Shown one piece after another: positions 13,501 to 27,900 of a stretch of 64,000 nt of DNA. Every line of letters begins with the position of its first letter. Position 1 is the first letter of the stretch. The stretch comes from Luscinia megarhynchos (lineage: Eukaryota; Chordata; Aves; Passeriformes; Turdidae). The notes under the pieces were generated by a model. The model was given only the letters and a program-made list of their open reading frames with translations. It ran no database searches and was not told the origin of the DNA. The stretch lies in the NCBI GenBank assembly GCA_034336665.1, contig JAPFBE010000013.1, positions 17,215,056 through 17,279,055 on the forward strand, read 5' to 3'. The position numbers were made by a program, and so were the translations under genes.

Positions 13501-14173
13501 GGGGAAAAATAATTAAATTTAGTTTTTTTCTTCTACTTGATAACAACTTGTGGGAGAGTTCACAAAACACATCCTTGTTTTCCCCAAAGATAAAACAGTA
13601 AAACTATATGGCTTTGAAATTTGAAGCAACACTAAAAAAGGAAATTATTTCTATCATCTGTAGCAAAACTGTCAAAATTATTTATTCCATGGTTTTACTC
13701 GAAGTTATCACTAATAATAATTTGAGCCTTACTTTTTTTTGTCTGTGATACTGAACAGACGTGTTTTTAGAAATAAAATGCACAACCATATGTCATTTAA
13801 AATTATTGGCCCCAGTTTTGCATCTACCTTGCACAATGCAAATGTCTCCTGGGGGGGAGGAATACTGAGTAATAAGGTGTGAAAGTTTATCAGCTCCTGA
13901 TTAGCTGCTATCTCTGTCTCTTGAGCTCCAATCCAAGGTATTGCACTGTGTCTGTTTTTGTTGATATGACCAACAGTGGAGAATATCAGGACTCTTGAGA
14001 AAGTACTTGACATATTGCAGGGCTGGATTAGATGTGGAGTACTGATGGCAGAAAGAGAAGGATCCATGGTCTTGTTTATGAGTGAGTAAAATAAAGTCTC
14101 TTGCAAATGCTGATTAATTATATCTGGGGCCCAGTGTTCACCTTTTATTCTGGTATCTGTTGTATCTAACTTA

Positions 14174-14562
14174 TGTTCTTGGTTAAGGAAAGATATTCCC
14201 CAGTTCAGTGTTCCCACAAACCCCAAACCACACACTGCCACTCGTTCCCCTCATTTTCCCCTCTCCCTTCCTGCTGCAGCAGGTTGGAGGGGAGAACTGG
14301 AGGCACAAAAGGAACAATTTACTGGAAGCAGCAATGAGATAAGAAGATGAGGAGCAGGACCAATGTTAATAAGAGAAGTTTACAACAGTGAGAGAGGAGC
14401 TTGGCCTGACCACAGCCATGTTCCTTCTGGCTCAGGAGCAGCACTCCCACTGCTCTGACCAGCAGGAAGTGACCTGAGGTGGGATGGAAGAACATCGAGC
14501 TCCTGGCCATGCCCCATCCCAGCTACCCCTAAAATTACCCTGCCCTGGCTGGAACCAGGACA
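14174..14562 (-). repeat. ERVL-type LTR, antisense to CBLB
   Basis: Read on the minus strand, the element begins TGTCCTGGTTCCAGCC and has the segment CTGGGATGGGGC soon after. Its 3' part contains GAACGAGTGGC and GGTTTGGGGTT and ends near CTTAACCAAGAACA. This is the layout of short bird ERVL LTRs, which typically start TGTCCTGGTTTCAGC and end with a GTTAAACCA-type terminus. The length of about 390 bp fits. No internal retroviral sequence is seen beside it, so it appears to be a solo LTR. No convincing target-site duplication could be found. The ends are accurate to perhaps 10 bp. Confidence 0.75.
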
Positions 14563-17500
14563 CACATTCAAAGAAGGGAAACCCACATACTTAGTGGAAA
14601 ATCTGTGATCGTTCCCTAGCTTGTGTAGAGGATTATTCTGTGACAAATTCTAGTCTTGATTACAGCAAGAATAAAGAAACATTTTAATCATCTTAATTGT
14701 TTCTTGTGTGTGTTTCTAGGCATCAGTAATGTTCTGGAGGCTTTTACCTCTTTTTAACCTCTTTATTTGCCCTGGAAAAAACCCAAACACCTTCATTTGC
14801 TCTATATTACAAATCTTGTTACTTTTTAAGAGGTGATAAGTTCATTTGTTAGTTATCCCTCTTAAAATAGGACTTTTTGGGCAATACAGTATTGTTAAGT
14901 AATGACTGCATGAGAAAAAAATTTGCCTCCCTTTATAAGTTAAAAGGCATTAAAGTAAGACAGACAAATGTATTAGCATCTGTTTTCAAATTGTTCCAAT
15001 GGAAAATGGTCCTTAGCCAACAGAATATTTTGTGAACTCAGTTCAGAGTTGATTCTGAGTCATGAATGTCTGTCATGGGAAGTATGAAATGCAAGGTCAG
15101 TAATAAAGCGTCTTGTACCCAAGAACATTTGTTAGAACAATGTTTAATTTTTTTTTAAAAAGCAGTCGTTAATTGGTGAGACCTGGCAGGTGTATATCCT
15201 AGGGCAGGCCTTTAATTCTAACTGCTCTCCAGTGGGAGAATATGAAAAGACAAAGGGAAGCATCCTCTGATGTCTTTCATGTCAGCATTTTGAACAGTTT
15301 ATGGGGCTACAGAGAATTAGTCATTGTGTAACTTGTAAAAAATTAAATTATTGTGTTACCAGATTACTTTAAGGTTTAGTATCAAAATCCCTGAGCACCG
15401 TTCTTATTTTTGGAAAACACTTAGTTTTGACACAAGAAAAATAATTTCTTTCAAGTCAAAGTTTGAAAGTTTGAGCAAATATGTTGTGTAAGCCTTCCAT
15501 CAGTACACTTAGGGTAGAGCTGTGTAAGTTGTATTTAATACTCTATAAATGTCATGCATTTTAAAGGAAGATATAATGCAACAAATAGAGCCTGAAAATG
15601 TTTCTGTTTGTTCAGATATACAGCCTGTTGTGAAAATCCTGAAGTGGAGAACCTGTGTTCCAACTGTTGTTTGTCATTAAAAATGATGACAGTCTCTGTT
15701 AAGAACATCTGCTTGCCTAATGTGCCAGCAATAAAGGAGATGTCTATGTTATGTTAAGTTTGCTTGTTTTTGTCTCTTAATTTCTAAGTATTTGGTTTTA
15801 AAATACTAGGAAAAAATTTAATCTTTTTGTAATGAAATATTGTTCTAGCTTTCAGCTCTGAAACACTGTATTAGGAAAAGCACATATTCAGTTGTTAGAT
15901 CATCTCAAGAACACTGAGTTGGTCATAATAAATAGGCTATTTTTTTTTGTTCTGAGTTTGAACAGCTATGCTTCATTTCTAGTTAGGTTATTTTTTACTG
16001 GTTGCCCGAGTCATAGTAAGACACTTAGATGTAAGTATTATGCTATTTAATTTACAGTAGTAACAGCAGTTCCAGGTTTTTCTAGAATTAAGAGTAGTAT
16101 TTATAGTTACATGCTTTTTGGTTATAGCAGCAGAGTAATGGAGGGTGATAGGAGTGCTGATAAAGGCTTGTGTCTGTTCTAACTTAATAAGAATTTTTAA
16201 TCCACTTCATAAGTGCATCTTACTGACAGCTCATTCCCAGTGGCTAATGCTCCAGTGGTTTTACAGCTTAATGATACATATTCTGTGCTGAAATTGGGAA
16301 AATACAGAAAATGTGGCATATATAGTCAATTCTTTTGGCCTTGCTTAGAAAGTCATGTGTCAGCAGGCTGAAAACCTCTTCTCCAGTATTTTTTTTTTAA
16401 TAGGCTTCTTTAATATGGCAGATTGGAAGACTGTATTGTACTATTTTGTTCAGATCTCTGCACATCCTTTTTACTCCTTAATTCATAGCTGTAGCAAATA
16501 CACAAAGATTAAAAGGAAAAAAAAAAAAACAACTAACCCAAAAGTATGTAGCATCCTGTTCATGTGTTTCCTTTTACTGTTAATCCCTATAATTAATGCC
16601 CTATGAGGAATGGGGCTCTAATCACTTACAGAGCACAGTCATGTAAGAAGACAGTGCTTGTGTGGGGGTGTTCAGCAGGATGGAGCAGGGGTGACCCAGT
16701 CAGTGCCCAGCTGTCCTCCAGTCTGTGCTGATGTGGGCTCATTAATTTAACTACACCCATGTATGACTGACAGGCTCGTAATGCTCCTCTGAAAGGAATC
16801 TTGCCTCATGAACTTAAGTGCCACTGAAGAAAGAAAATAAGGCTTGCTTATTTTCTCTCATTTTTCCATTTCCATTGGGAGGAAGAAAAGAATGGGGGAG
16901 GGAAGCTGTTCTGTGAGGATCATGGATCTCGGCAGTCACTTTGAAATAATCCTTAATGAATCCCAATGCCAGGAAGAGACATGTTTGAGCACCACATACC
17001 AGGTTTTTTAGTGGCTCAAGGGGAATATGAATACAAAATGCTTTTCTGAAAGTGCAGAAGGTATTTTCAGGGTTTTCATTTGTTTGTGCTGCATGAATTT
17101 AGTGTTATTTAATGCTGAACTGTCATGGATAACCTAAAAGATAAATACAGATTTTTAGAGTCCTCCAATAAATGGACTCAGAGGACAGATTTTTGGATAT
17201 TTGTTTTAAAAAAAATCAGTCCTTTATTTAATGATTTCTGAGGATATAATTTGTTATTGGAGTGGATAACTGGAAGGACTTTTGACATTCTGTCTCAAAA
17301 CCTATGAGCCCAGTGCACCCAATCTATTGGAAAGGGTAATAGCTGGGGAAATATTAGTGAAATAAACTAGCACATGTTTATTCAGTGTAAATAAAGCAAC
17401 AAAAAGGAGCAAGACCCATCTCTTAGTATCTGTTTAACATGGTAAAAATGTCTAGTGGCTAAATCCTCTGAGCATAATGGAAGAGAAGTATCCTATAGAT

Positions 17501-20500
17501 TGAGGCACTTATTGGGGAGAAAAGAGACATGTAAATGTACTGTTCCTTTGTTTACTTGCACTTTGTTTTCAAGTAGTGTACTATGCAGAAAGTCTTTCCA
17601 AGGCAGTTTTTTCCTTGGGCTGTTATTTGTTCGCCCTTGTTTTAAGCTTATTAAGGAGTTCTGTTTGGCTTGTGCTTGACATGCCTAAATAAGCTGGGAG
17701 GGGGCAAGAAAACCTTAGAGTAAAATCAACTGAAATTGTGAAGACATTTAAGTTGTGGATATTCATGGATATGCAATTTAAGATACCTGTCATATCCTTC
17801 TGTACCCTTGTGCTAGTTCCATGAATGCCAGCCATTTGCTGTATTAACAGAAGAAAGAGTATTTGTCACTGGAAAATTGGTGTATGGGTCAGAGTTGCCA
17901 AGAAAAGAAAAAGTCTCAAAGGATGTTTCATGTTCTTTTTTACCTTTATGTATATTTGTGTCTTTCTCTTACAGCTTTTCTGCATGGTAGCCTTTCTTGT
18001 TTGTTTTTGTTTTTAAAAGCTTAGCTAAGAATCTGGAGTGAAAGCAAATGGAAAGGTAGTGCTGATTTTAGTACAGCTCCCATATATTCTATTCCTGGAT
18101 TTTCAATTTGCTTTGTGTAACAGCAGATGGTCCATCTATTGTTTCATTATTCTTTTGGGAGTCTGAACCTCTACAGTGGGTGTGTGCTTTAGTGGAAAAA
18201 GAATAACTAGGTCTGTTTGTAATGGATGTAATTCACTTTATTAAACTGTCCATGACCTCTGCAATTCTAAGCTCTTAAGATTTATTTTTATTTGAATGCT
18301 TGATATTGTGTGTAAATTCTGTCATCAAGGTGTTTTTTTCTTTGTTGAAGTGTCAAGGGTAGTTTTGATTCAAAAGGATTGTTCGCTGCCATAAGTGCTG
18401 TTCTGTGAAATGGCATAATTTTACCATATGCCTTGGGTTTCGTTTGAGATACTATGAATAAGCAGTGTGAGTGCTTTCAAAGAGGCATTCCTGCTGTCCC
18501 ACATCAACCATGTGGGCTTTCAGCTAAGCTTCCCAGGAAGACAGCAACATATGTGTACACAATGTGTGTATTATATTGGCGCCCACTCAGTGTTAAAGAT
18601 GTGTCAGCATTTCCAGAATAGCTCCCTATTTTAAGAGCCTTGTTTTAGCCTGCATGTGAAAGTTGTCTGTGTTGGAACTTTACACACGGTCTCAGCCATT
18701 GTAGTTTTCAAGTGTGACTTTTTGCCAGGTGAATATAAACTGAATTAAATTAATGTATGCATGTTGAATGGAATACATCTAGAGGTGTAGTGTCGTGATG
18801 GGCTCTTAACTCTAAAGCAGTACCTTATCATTAAGTGTACTGAAGCTGTAGTAGATACCACTATTTTTGAAGAATTGTAAGAGATTTGTGATAAAAGAAG
18901 ATGGCCTTGGTCTTTGGCTAGTGGCTGTTGTCTAGGCTGAAAAGCACGTAGGTTTTTCTAGTAATCATGTTTATATACAGGGAACTTGCAGTTTCACTGA
19001 ATTTCTTTCAGCTGATTGAGGTTCCATCATTGTAATAGTCTAGAATTAATTGGTGTCCCTCTGTATTTGTCAAATCAGTCTTTTAAAAAAAAACAAACTG
19101 AGAAATGGGGTAATTCTGTGGCATATTGTTTTGTATTTAAACTGTGTTCCTCCAAGTAAAAATGTTTTCTTGCTAGAAGCCTTTGCTTGATTGAGAAACC
19201 ATCTTGTTTCGAGCACGCAGCAGGGCAAACCATGGGACAGGACATGCTGATTCTGTAGAGTGTGGGTGGCTGTGTAGGAGCAGAGTTCAGGCTGGATGTT
19301 GAAACAGGCAGACTTCAAACATTTCAGTTTGTGTGCAGGAACAATGACTTGCTACTATAGTTTCAAAAGCTATATGCCGTAAACAAAATGTTGTTGTGTT
19401 ATAGCTTGGGATTTACTTATGTGTGATTATATTTGCTGGACAGAAATTTTATTTTAAATGAATGTGTTTTCAGCCCTTTTTAGCTGAGTGCTGTCTGCAA
19501 GCCTCCATATAAATGGCAAATGGTTTCATTTGAGCAACAGCAGGCCAACAAGACAAGCCTGCAGTTTGAAGATAAGCAAATCAGTGTTGTTCCACATTTT
19601 GAAATCTGAGTTGAGAACTGACACCGCTGGAAAGGGCTCCTCTGTGTATCCCTGATAGGAAAGGTGGGTGGGCAGGACATGGCTGTAAAAACTCTTCTCT
19701 TGTGCAGCTCTACTGATCCTGTTAGGACATCCAGTAGTCCCACATTTCTGCAGTGGTAGATTATTCTAATTATTGTTTTATACGGAATGACTCCTGTTCT
19801 TGACTTGCTTGAACCTCTTGAGAGGAGCTAGATGTGCAATACATCAGGTAATACACATAGTGACAGCAAGTATGCAAATTGCTGACCTTAGTTTTTGTGC
19901 CTCCCTTAGGAAGCACCAGTTAATATTGATAAAAGATTATTGAATTGACAGAAATGTGAGATTTTCTGTTTCTGTTCTGCAGCTCTGTCAGTGCACTCCC
20001 ACAAACTAACCATAACCCCAATGTCAGAGTATCTTCTGGAACCTGAAACTTTGACTGCAAAGGACAATGAGCCCAGATGTTGCAAGAGCTTATCCTCTTC
20101 GAGCTGGAGAGGTTAAACCCTGGAGCAAACAGTAGTGTAACCTTTTGAACCTTTTTGGGAGTAGGTGGAGGTTGCAGGGGAAAGAATGATCGAGGTGATG
20201 ACCTGGGCTTGGGTGTAATCAGGTAGCTACCAGGGCTCCTAACACGTTAATGTGTTGGGTATGCAATCCAACTGCCCTTCTGATTAGATGAATCACTGTG
20301 GTCTGAGTTCCTTTTAATGTTAGTCCAAGAGAATTGTGTGTCTATAATGAAGTTTACAGGTCACTAAGGCATTAAATCTTGTGTAAAGATCTAATTTAGA
20401 CTGCAATAAATATGCATAGATGGTCAGCCACTACTGTGTCCTGCAGTAAATAGCTTTGCAGGATGATGGCCATAATTTGTGATTAGAAGGTCTGTGTCTT

Positions 20501-23500
20501 ATTTTCTCCATCTGCAAAATGTGATTGTTTACTTAATTTATTCATGCTTATGAGTGTTTCTATCTTTTTAGCATTAGACTGCAGTGCTGTCAGATTAAAT
20601 TCCTATGGCTGATTCCTAAGCTCATATTTACATATTTCCTCTGAATGCTCCACATCAGAGATGGAGGGAATTTGCACAAACCTCAGACAATATCAAAATT
20701 TCTTTAGGCCTTTACTTTTTAAGATACCATCTAGTAATATTTGAAACAGTGATGGGCACATATAAAAGTCTGAGTGTTTGGCAATATTCTGGATGTTTGA
20801 GAATAATTTAAGTTTCATATAAATTTGATTCTGCTTAATAAAGTGTACTTGATAGCATACTAGTTTTATGTATCCTTTTGGAGTTTTTCATAAAGACCAT
20901 ACACTTTCTGGGTTTAATATTACGAAATTAATTTTCATTTATAACAGCATATTCCTGTCAAGAGTAACTAGATGGATGATAAAATGCACACCAATCATAT
21001 AACAAAAAAAGGTGTTTGTATAGCCTTGGAGTAGTCATATTTCTTATTTGCAACTACTTTCATTTCTGTGTAAGTCCTACATACCCTGGAGCTCCCACTG
21101 TAATGGTTCTGCCTCATTTTCATAATTAGCCTTCCCTCCCCACTGCAGTGTTGCTAAAACGTCCCCAGGGCTCCTTCTTCCACAAGGCTTGATTCCCTCT
21201 TGAATTTAGGATGTCCTCCTGGGGAGAAAAAATAATACAGTCAGCAAATACAGCTGTCCATGACTGCAGTATTATAACATAGTTTTATACTGACAGCTGA
21301 GATTTTATATACTCTTTAGCTTATAATGGAAAGAACTAAGTAGTAATAATGCTGTCCCATCAAGGACTATTCAAACAATCACATGCACTTAAATAGATAC
21401 TCTTTCATCTTTGAATAATTAGAGAACATTTCTGTTTTGCCAGTCCAGCAAATGTTCACCAGACCTTCACAAAAAGCTTACTTTATTCTTTTTGATGTTG
21501 TGAATATTTGAATGGCAGTTTTATTTGTACAGTATTTAACTCTTCAAAGTGGTGTTACAAAGGGTAGTTAGATTTTTATGTTCAGAGAGATTTATTTTTA
21601 AACTACCATACTTTAGATTTTTAACTTAGATACTTGATTACACTGGGAGTTTTGCTTTGCTTCACAATTCAATCTGCCCTGTTCAGTATAATTTGTTTGA
21701 AGAAATCTGCACATGAACCATTAGAGCATAAGTAAGTACTTGATACAGCCTGAATTTGTGCTTCCCAAATTAAAGAGTGGAAAGCTTTTCTCACTGTTCT
21801 GTTCACAAACGAAATATAAATAAGATTTTATCTGCAAACTAATTTGGAATTTGGTTTCCAAAGTGTGGGCAAAGCAATGCAACAGAGATGAGTGTTAAAT
21901 AAAGACCAATTTACTTCCACTTCTCATTAAGTGGACTGAATTTGGTGCAGTCAGAGTTGGGATATATTACATTGGGCTTTGTGTTGCTTTTTTAACAGTC
22001 ATAAAAAGTGTTAGGTATGGCCAGAGAGGGTCGAAAGAGAAAAGCTTGCAGAGGAAGAGTGAAGGAGGGGCAAGATACATGAAGTCCTGACTGACCCATG
22101 CTTGAACCTGATATCTTTGTGGCCTGTGACTTTTTGGCAAATCAGTAAGCATGACACGAATAGCATTATTCTATTTTCTGTTACAGCATTTAGTAGCACG
22201 TGATCAGTTATTTAGTTTGTGTAAAAGCAAATGACCCCTCATATTTCTTTCTCTTTCTGTCTCTTCTTACAGATAGAGGCATAGTTATTTAGAGTACTTA
22301 GTCAAATTATTAACAGTTTGTGAGAAAAAGCCACAAAATGCAAGTCTTAATTTCCCCAGCTATATATGACCTCAGTGTTTTGTTCCTGAAAAAATCAACA
22401 TTTAGTCAGTAGCTCTCTCCAAGGAGTGCTTCAAGTAGGTAATCTAATTTGATTCCATTTTGTTTATGGTACCTACTTAACCTGGAATTTGTGGCTAACT
22501 TGGAGAATGAAATAAGTTTATCTACCTCTTTTAAGTCAAAGCTAGTTGGAGGATTTGAGTGTTCTTTGCAGTGAAGAATGAAGCAAGATTTATTAGACAG
22601 CTGAATGTCTATTCAAATCTAATTTACCCACCAGTAAGTTCTAATTTGTTGTGTGTTCTTTTTAACTTAAAGTGATCTAATTAAAGTACTTTGGTTTTTC
22701 TTTGTCCCATACCATAAGTTTTAAAGGAAGTGCTGGACAATGTCTGCTCTCCAGAAATCATCAGAATAGAGAGACCTAGAACTGCTGATTCTGCAGCTTC
22801 TGCCACCATTCCTTCCAAAAACTGTTTGTTGTTAGTGTGTGCTTTTGGATGTCAGTGCATCTTCCGTTTTGCAGGATAAAACGTGCTCATGCTCAGGACA
22901 GAGGCTGCCTCAGTAACCTATCTGGAGAGTACAATGCATCACAATTTGCCAACACAGTTTTGTTTCTGAGAAGGGTGGTATTATCCCAATGTATTTGAGT
23001 TAGTGACGTTATACTCTGTGTAATACTGATGGAGGGATCAAGTTAAGGATTAAAGAAGTTGAGCTTTTGCTTTTCTCATATGGAACTGTTTTGAATTGGA
23101 GTGCGTGGGGAAATAACCCCAGCTGACTCAAAATATCTCATAACAGAGCTGCATTCTATTCTACTTATCTCACTGTTGGAAATGCAACTGCTCTAAATTT
23201 TCATATTTGACTTAGCAAAATAGTTTTATAACACTAAGGCTTTTTGTCAAAGAAACCCCTCCTGTTTAATTTTGGCATAATTATTTTAATAAACTTATAT
23301 GATGAGTTAGTTTATTTTAAAGTTAATATATGTTTTCATGTCTGTCTAAAACTTGATAAACTATGAATAGACTTTAAGACATGTTTTTAAAAAACATTTT
23401 AAAATAATTGTTGCATTGTGTTTCTGAAAGTTGATTCAGAATCATATCTAGTAATGTTCAACGTGTAGATAAAGACTTGGAAGCAATTGATTCCCACCCT

Positions 23501-24842
23501 CATGTGCCAGTGGTTTATATATTTTACACAAAGACCGACCTGTTAGTGTTATGTGTGAAATAAGTACAAGTGGGATTTTGGTCATATTCCTGACTTTTAT
23601 ACAATATTTAGTTCTTAATACAAAAGTGCTTTTGGATTTTTCCACAACTATAAATTGTGGAAATTGTGATACAGAGAGGTGTGAAAGTTATTTTCCTAGG
23701 ATGTTGTAGCTTGTTCAGAGCAGTGCCAGGAAGAATGTCTCTAGCTCTTCAGGCTCTTGCTTTGATTTCTGTATTATATCGTGCTAAACAGTTTTGTGCT
23801 TCCATATTTTTTATTAAAAAGGGCAGGATACATAAGAAGATATTTGCCTTTGTTAAACCTCTCTCTGATCCAAGGATTTATTGTAAGACCAGGGAGATCT
23901 TTCCTAGAGAAACCAGCACACTGAGTGTAGAGTTACTAGGACAAATTTGCTTTTCGTGTGGAAAGCTACCAAGCTGGATTAAAAACTCTTTAGACATTGC
24001 CTGGCATCAAGCATATACACAGTGGATATAATGAATAATAGTAGAACCACATTACATAACTAAATTTCCATGAAACATTAGATTTTTCAGATTTTGCTTA
24101 TTAAACAAAACTGAAGTAAGTGAATTTATTAGTTGAAAATATTTCTTTTTAACTGGTTGAAAACGGGATGGACTTAGTTTCTGTTACAATAACAGGAAAT
24201 AGAACATTTTGGGGTTAGTTATATGTACTACAGGTACGATGCAATTAATAGTTTGTAACAACATGTGAAAAAGGTGCCAAGTTGAGCAATAGGTATCAAT
24301 GACTCACTCATGATTAAACCGACATTCATAGAACCACTCTTGTATCTAAGTAGTCACAAGTCTGTGAAGAGGAAGTGAAGGTTTTAAAGCTAAACCAGTT
24401 TTCATTTCCAAAGGTCACACTGAATTTTGTCTTCAAAATGATCTTGCCCTTAGAACAGAAATGGTTTTCCTGGAGATGTCTGTTGTTCTTGTGCCTGCCT
24501 GAGTGTAGGGAATGCTGCAGCATCTTATGTCAGGTGTGTCCATTTTCAGTGCAGAAATGCTCCCAGCTGAGCTGCAGCTCTTGAGCAGACAGTGCTCCAG
24601 GACACAGCTGGGGACACACAGAAACTAGTTTTAAACTTTCAGTTCACACGGCTTGGGAATTTGGGTCTTGTGGGAATATTATCTCTTACTGCTTTTTGAG
24701 TTGATATTTATTTAGTTAACATTCTATAATAGAAATTCAGTCTTTTTCTGAAAAAGTTACGTTGTTAGCATTCAACAGTCAACTTGTCAATTTTCCTTCT
24801 TGTCAGACTTGCATTTCCAAGTGGACCTGCTGATCTTAGGAT
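14563..24842 (+). other. CBLB: CBLB long intron, second segment
   Basis: This is AT-rich intron with no recognisable gene or dispersed repeat. It contains a short A-rich run near 16518-16529 and a few moderately GC-richer patches (for example 16620-16760 and 19480-19760) that I could not assign. A 124-codon plus-strand frame (23657-24031) has no similarity I recognise and no splice or promoter context. Confidence 0.75.
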
Positions 24843-24935
24843 TTGCAAAACTGAAGTTGGAAGGGACCTCTGCATATAGTATGGGTTCACCCTTTCTGCT
24901 CAAGCAGGGCCACCTGAAGCCAATTGTGCAGGAAC
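24843..24935 (-). repeat. CR1 LINE 3'-end fragment
   Basis: The + strand carries GTTGGAAGGGACCTCTG, then GCTCAAGCAGGGCCACCTGA, then TTGTGCAGGA. These are the reverse complement of the conserved 3' end of bird CR1 elements. The fragment of about 90 bp is 5'-truncated, as most CR1 copies are. It has no coding capacity. Confidence 0.85.
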
Positions 24936-27900
24936 AGAGGGAAGAGAAACAATTAATTCTCTTTACAAGTTCGAGGAAAGGTCCATGTCCTGTCTTTTCT
25001 TGCAGAGAGCAGTCATAGCTATGTATAAATAACTGTCCTAAAATGTTATCTATTTTAGTGTTGTAGCAGCTTGCATCAGCTGGATTTTTTTTTTTTATTT
25101 GTAATAGACTCTGGTTTCAGTTTAACACTTACTGAGTATGTATCACATAGACTCATGTGAGTGAAGTTAACAGGATGTCGTCTATTGATAACAGAGATTT
25201 CCTGTCCCTTTTTCCCCCTTGCCACCTTTTTTTTTTTTTTTTCCCCCTTCTTTGGAGGAGGAAAGCTGTGGGGAGCTTGGGGGTATGGATACATCTGATG
25301 CTGCCGTTGCAGAGCTATGATCCACTGCATGTGCTTAATAGAAACCAGCTGGGTGACAGTAGCACTGAAAACAGACTGGGTAAAGCTCACAGAGCCACAG
25401 AGAAATTAAATGACTGAAGAGGAGACTTCCCTGCACACTTTGGTTTGGGAAAGGTGACACATGAGAGTGGAGCAATGTTGGCCCAGAGGAAGAATGTAGT
25501 GTGAGAGAAGGTCCTTTGAAAAAGATGTTCCCTGGTGATGAGGATGTGGCTAAGGCACCTTGAGTTCTATCCAGTCTTTAAGCTATAAAAACTGAGCTAA
25601 CAAAATTCCATTTTGGAGGGGAAAAGGCAGCTAGCATAATGCAAGGGTAATTGATTTTATCTGCTAATTTATATATATGTTTTATACAGAAGAGCCTGTA
25701 CAGTTGAGCTGCAAGGAAGCAGACTCTAGATGGAGGACCAAAACCTTACCAAAATGATGTAAATAAGTAAAAGTCAATAATATTTTTTTTTTTCCTTTTC
25801 AGCCATGCAGTAAGCATAGGCTGTTGGGCCTGTTTAGTCTAAAATCAGCATGTGACTTTCAAAATAAAAGAGCACAGAGCAAGATCTTGGAGACAGAGCC
25901 ACATGACTTTCTCACCCCTAGGCTGAATAGGGAAGAACTATGGAAGTAACCTGTGGTCTAGGTATGTTTCAAGAGAGGGCATTGCTAGTAACATTTAGAT
26001 ATATGGAAGAAAAGAGTTATAGAAAATCTGGAGAAATCCTATAGCATTTCATGAAAGGGTGCCTGAAGATGGGAGACTAATGCCTTGAAGTCCTTCATTG
26101 TAAGTGGGCTGTTCATGGTGAAGGTGAATGTGGCCCTTCTAAAGCCTCAAAACTCATCAGCCATGCAGGCTTTAAGCTGCAGGATTTAGTTATGCTTAGA
26201 AAAGTAGAATAATAATTTGCTAGATTATAACACAGTGATGTATTCTGATGTGTAAGATGTGCTTATTTTTCCTTGAAGAGCTGTTAATAAACTCAGGTTT
26301 CCAGTTCACATGTAGTTCTCCTGGTTGGAAATAGCTATAAAAATATTCTTGACCCTTGTTTTGGTTCCCAGGGTTTCATTTTTCACGTTGTGTTGGGAAG
26401 GGAAGTATATAATGCAAACAAGTCATCAAAGGAAAGGTAATTTAAGACTAACTACCTGACCTGCTCTGTTATGCCTGATGACATAGGAAGAGATTTCAGC
26501 TCACAAATAGTGAGGTTGCAGCCTCTGTGACACAATTTGCATGCACAGGTTTGTTAGCAAAATGTGTATTTGTCAGTAAAACACAGAAAGCTGAGTTTAA
26601 ATTTTGATGGACACATAGAGATTTAAGTTTCTGAGATACTTGTCTTCCGTTCTGCATATTATTTTGTGTTTCTTTTTAATATGGCAAGTATTGTAACTCC
26701 TTGGGGTGTTAGTCTTCTGCTGAACCATTTCTTTGTACTCGATATGAGGTGTTCATAATTTCTGGCCAGTATTTGGAGATGCTGCTATTTGTCTTAGGCA
26801 ATTCCAGATGTGTGTATAGGTATGTTCTCTACATGCATACTCATTATTATCGTGCCTGCCCATGGTGGGGGTTCTGTGTGTTTAGTTGTTTCAAATTTAC
26901 CACACAGAGAATTTGAAAACAAAGGCATAGACTTTTCTTTGGACAAGTAATTTGTGTGTAGAGGGAACTAAGTTTTTTTTATGAAGTAGAGTGTGTAATT
27001 TTAAATCAAAGTTCCTCTTTAGATATTTTGGGTTTGGATGTTGTAAAAATGAATATAATGCTTCCAGACCACCTTAAAAATTACTTGTAGATGGCATGTG
27101 TAAAATTTATTCTAGAACTATATAAGAATATTAGATTGCCTTCTGTTTAAAAAAAAAAGTGTGCAGAACATTAGCTTTTGAAGATAGTTAAAATCTCAAA
27201 TGTAAGTGTTCTGTTTATTTTATTTCCATAAAATGTTTTCAGTCACATTGTAGAAATTTTGCCAATGAAAAGCTCTATTATGTTGAATAATCATTGCTCC
27301 CAATCTGATGCTGCTATTGAATTAAATTTTATATTCTAATTTTAAAAATATCTATGTCTATGTTTCTTGTCATAGTGTTATGTTTTCTAGTTTTTACTGT
27401 AAGTGTTATGTCTGTAGTATTCAAAGTAAGCTGCTTTGTAGGGTGAAATAATTTTAAATGCCCTATGATGAAGTATAACTCTTCTAGCAATAGTCTGCAG
27501 TTCTAGTTTTATGCTTTTTAAACTTGGAGACTTCAGTATATGAAACATCAATATATTGAAACTTTTCATGACTCCTTTAATATAGCTATTTCTTCTTTGA
27601 AATTTCTTGTGGCTCAGAAAGTAGAGTATTTTATTGCCACTGCGACTCCCAGAAACATTTTTAAAAATTCAGCGGGTCCTTCATTGAATTTGCTTGCTAT
27701 TGGACCCATACCACTAACTATTTTTTGATTGTTGGTATATCTGAATTTCCGAGATTAATGTTTGGGCTGTGAAAGGCACAGAGAGTGTACAGAATCCCTA
27801 ACAGTTGTGCCTTCAGTGCAGAGTGAAGGCCAGCTTTCATGGGCTGGGAAGTGTGCGCTGGAGACGCCCAAGCTGCGCCAAGCAGCAGCACAGAGCATGT

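Larger units (their letters stand above)
4909..14173 (+). other. CBLB: CBLB long intron, first segment
   Basis: This is AT-rich intronic sequence without recognisable genes or dispersed repeats. It includes a 30-bp tandem duplication (7524-7583) and a T16 run (10394-10409). The frames of 60-104 codons on both strands lack start context, similarity or splice support. A longer minus-strand frame (13729-14241, 170 codons) runs into the LTR beginning at 14174 and is treated as chance. Confidence 0.8.

Noticed and set aside
13729..14241. 170-codon minus-strand frame
   Set aside because: It straddles AT-rich intron and the end of an LTR, with no recognisable domain or retroviral motif.
23657..24031. 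124-codon plus-strand frame
   Set aside because: It has no similarity, splice or promoter support.
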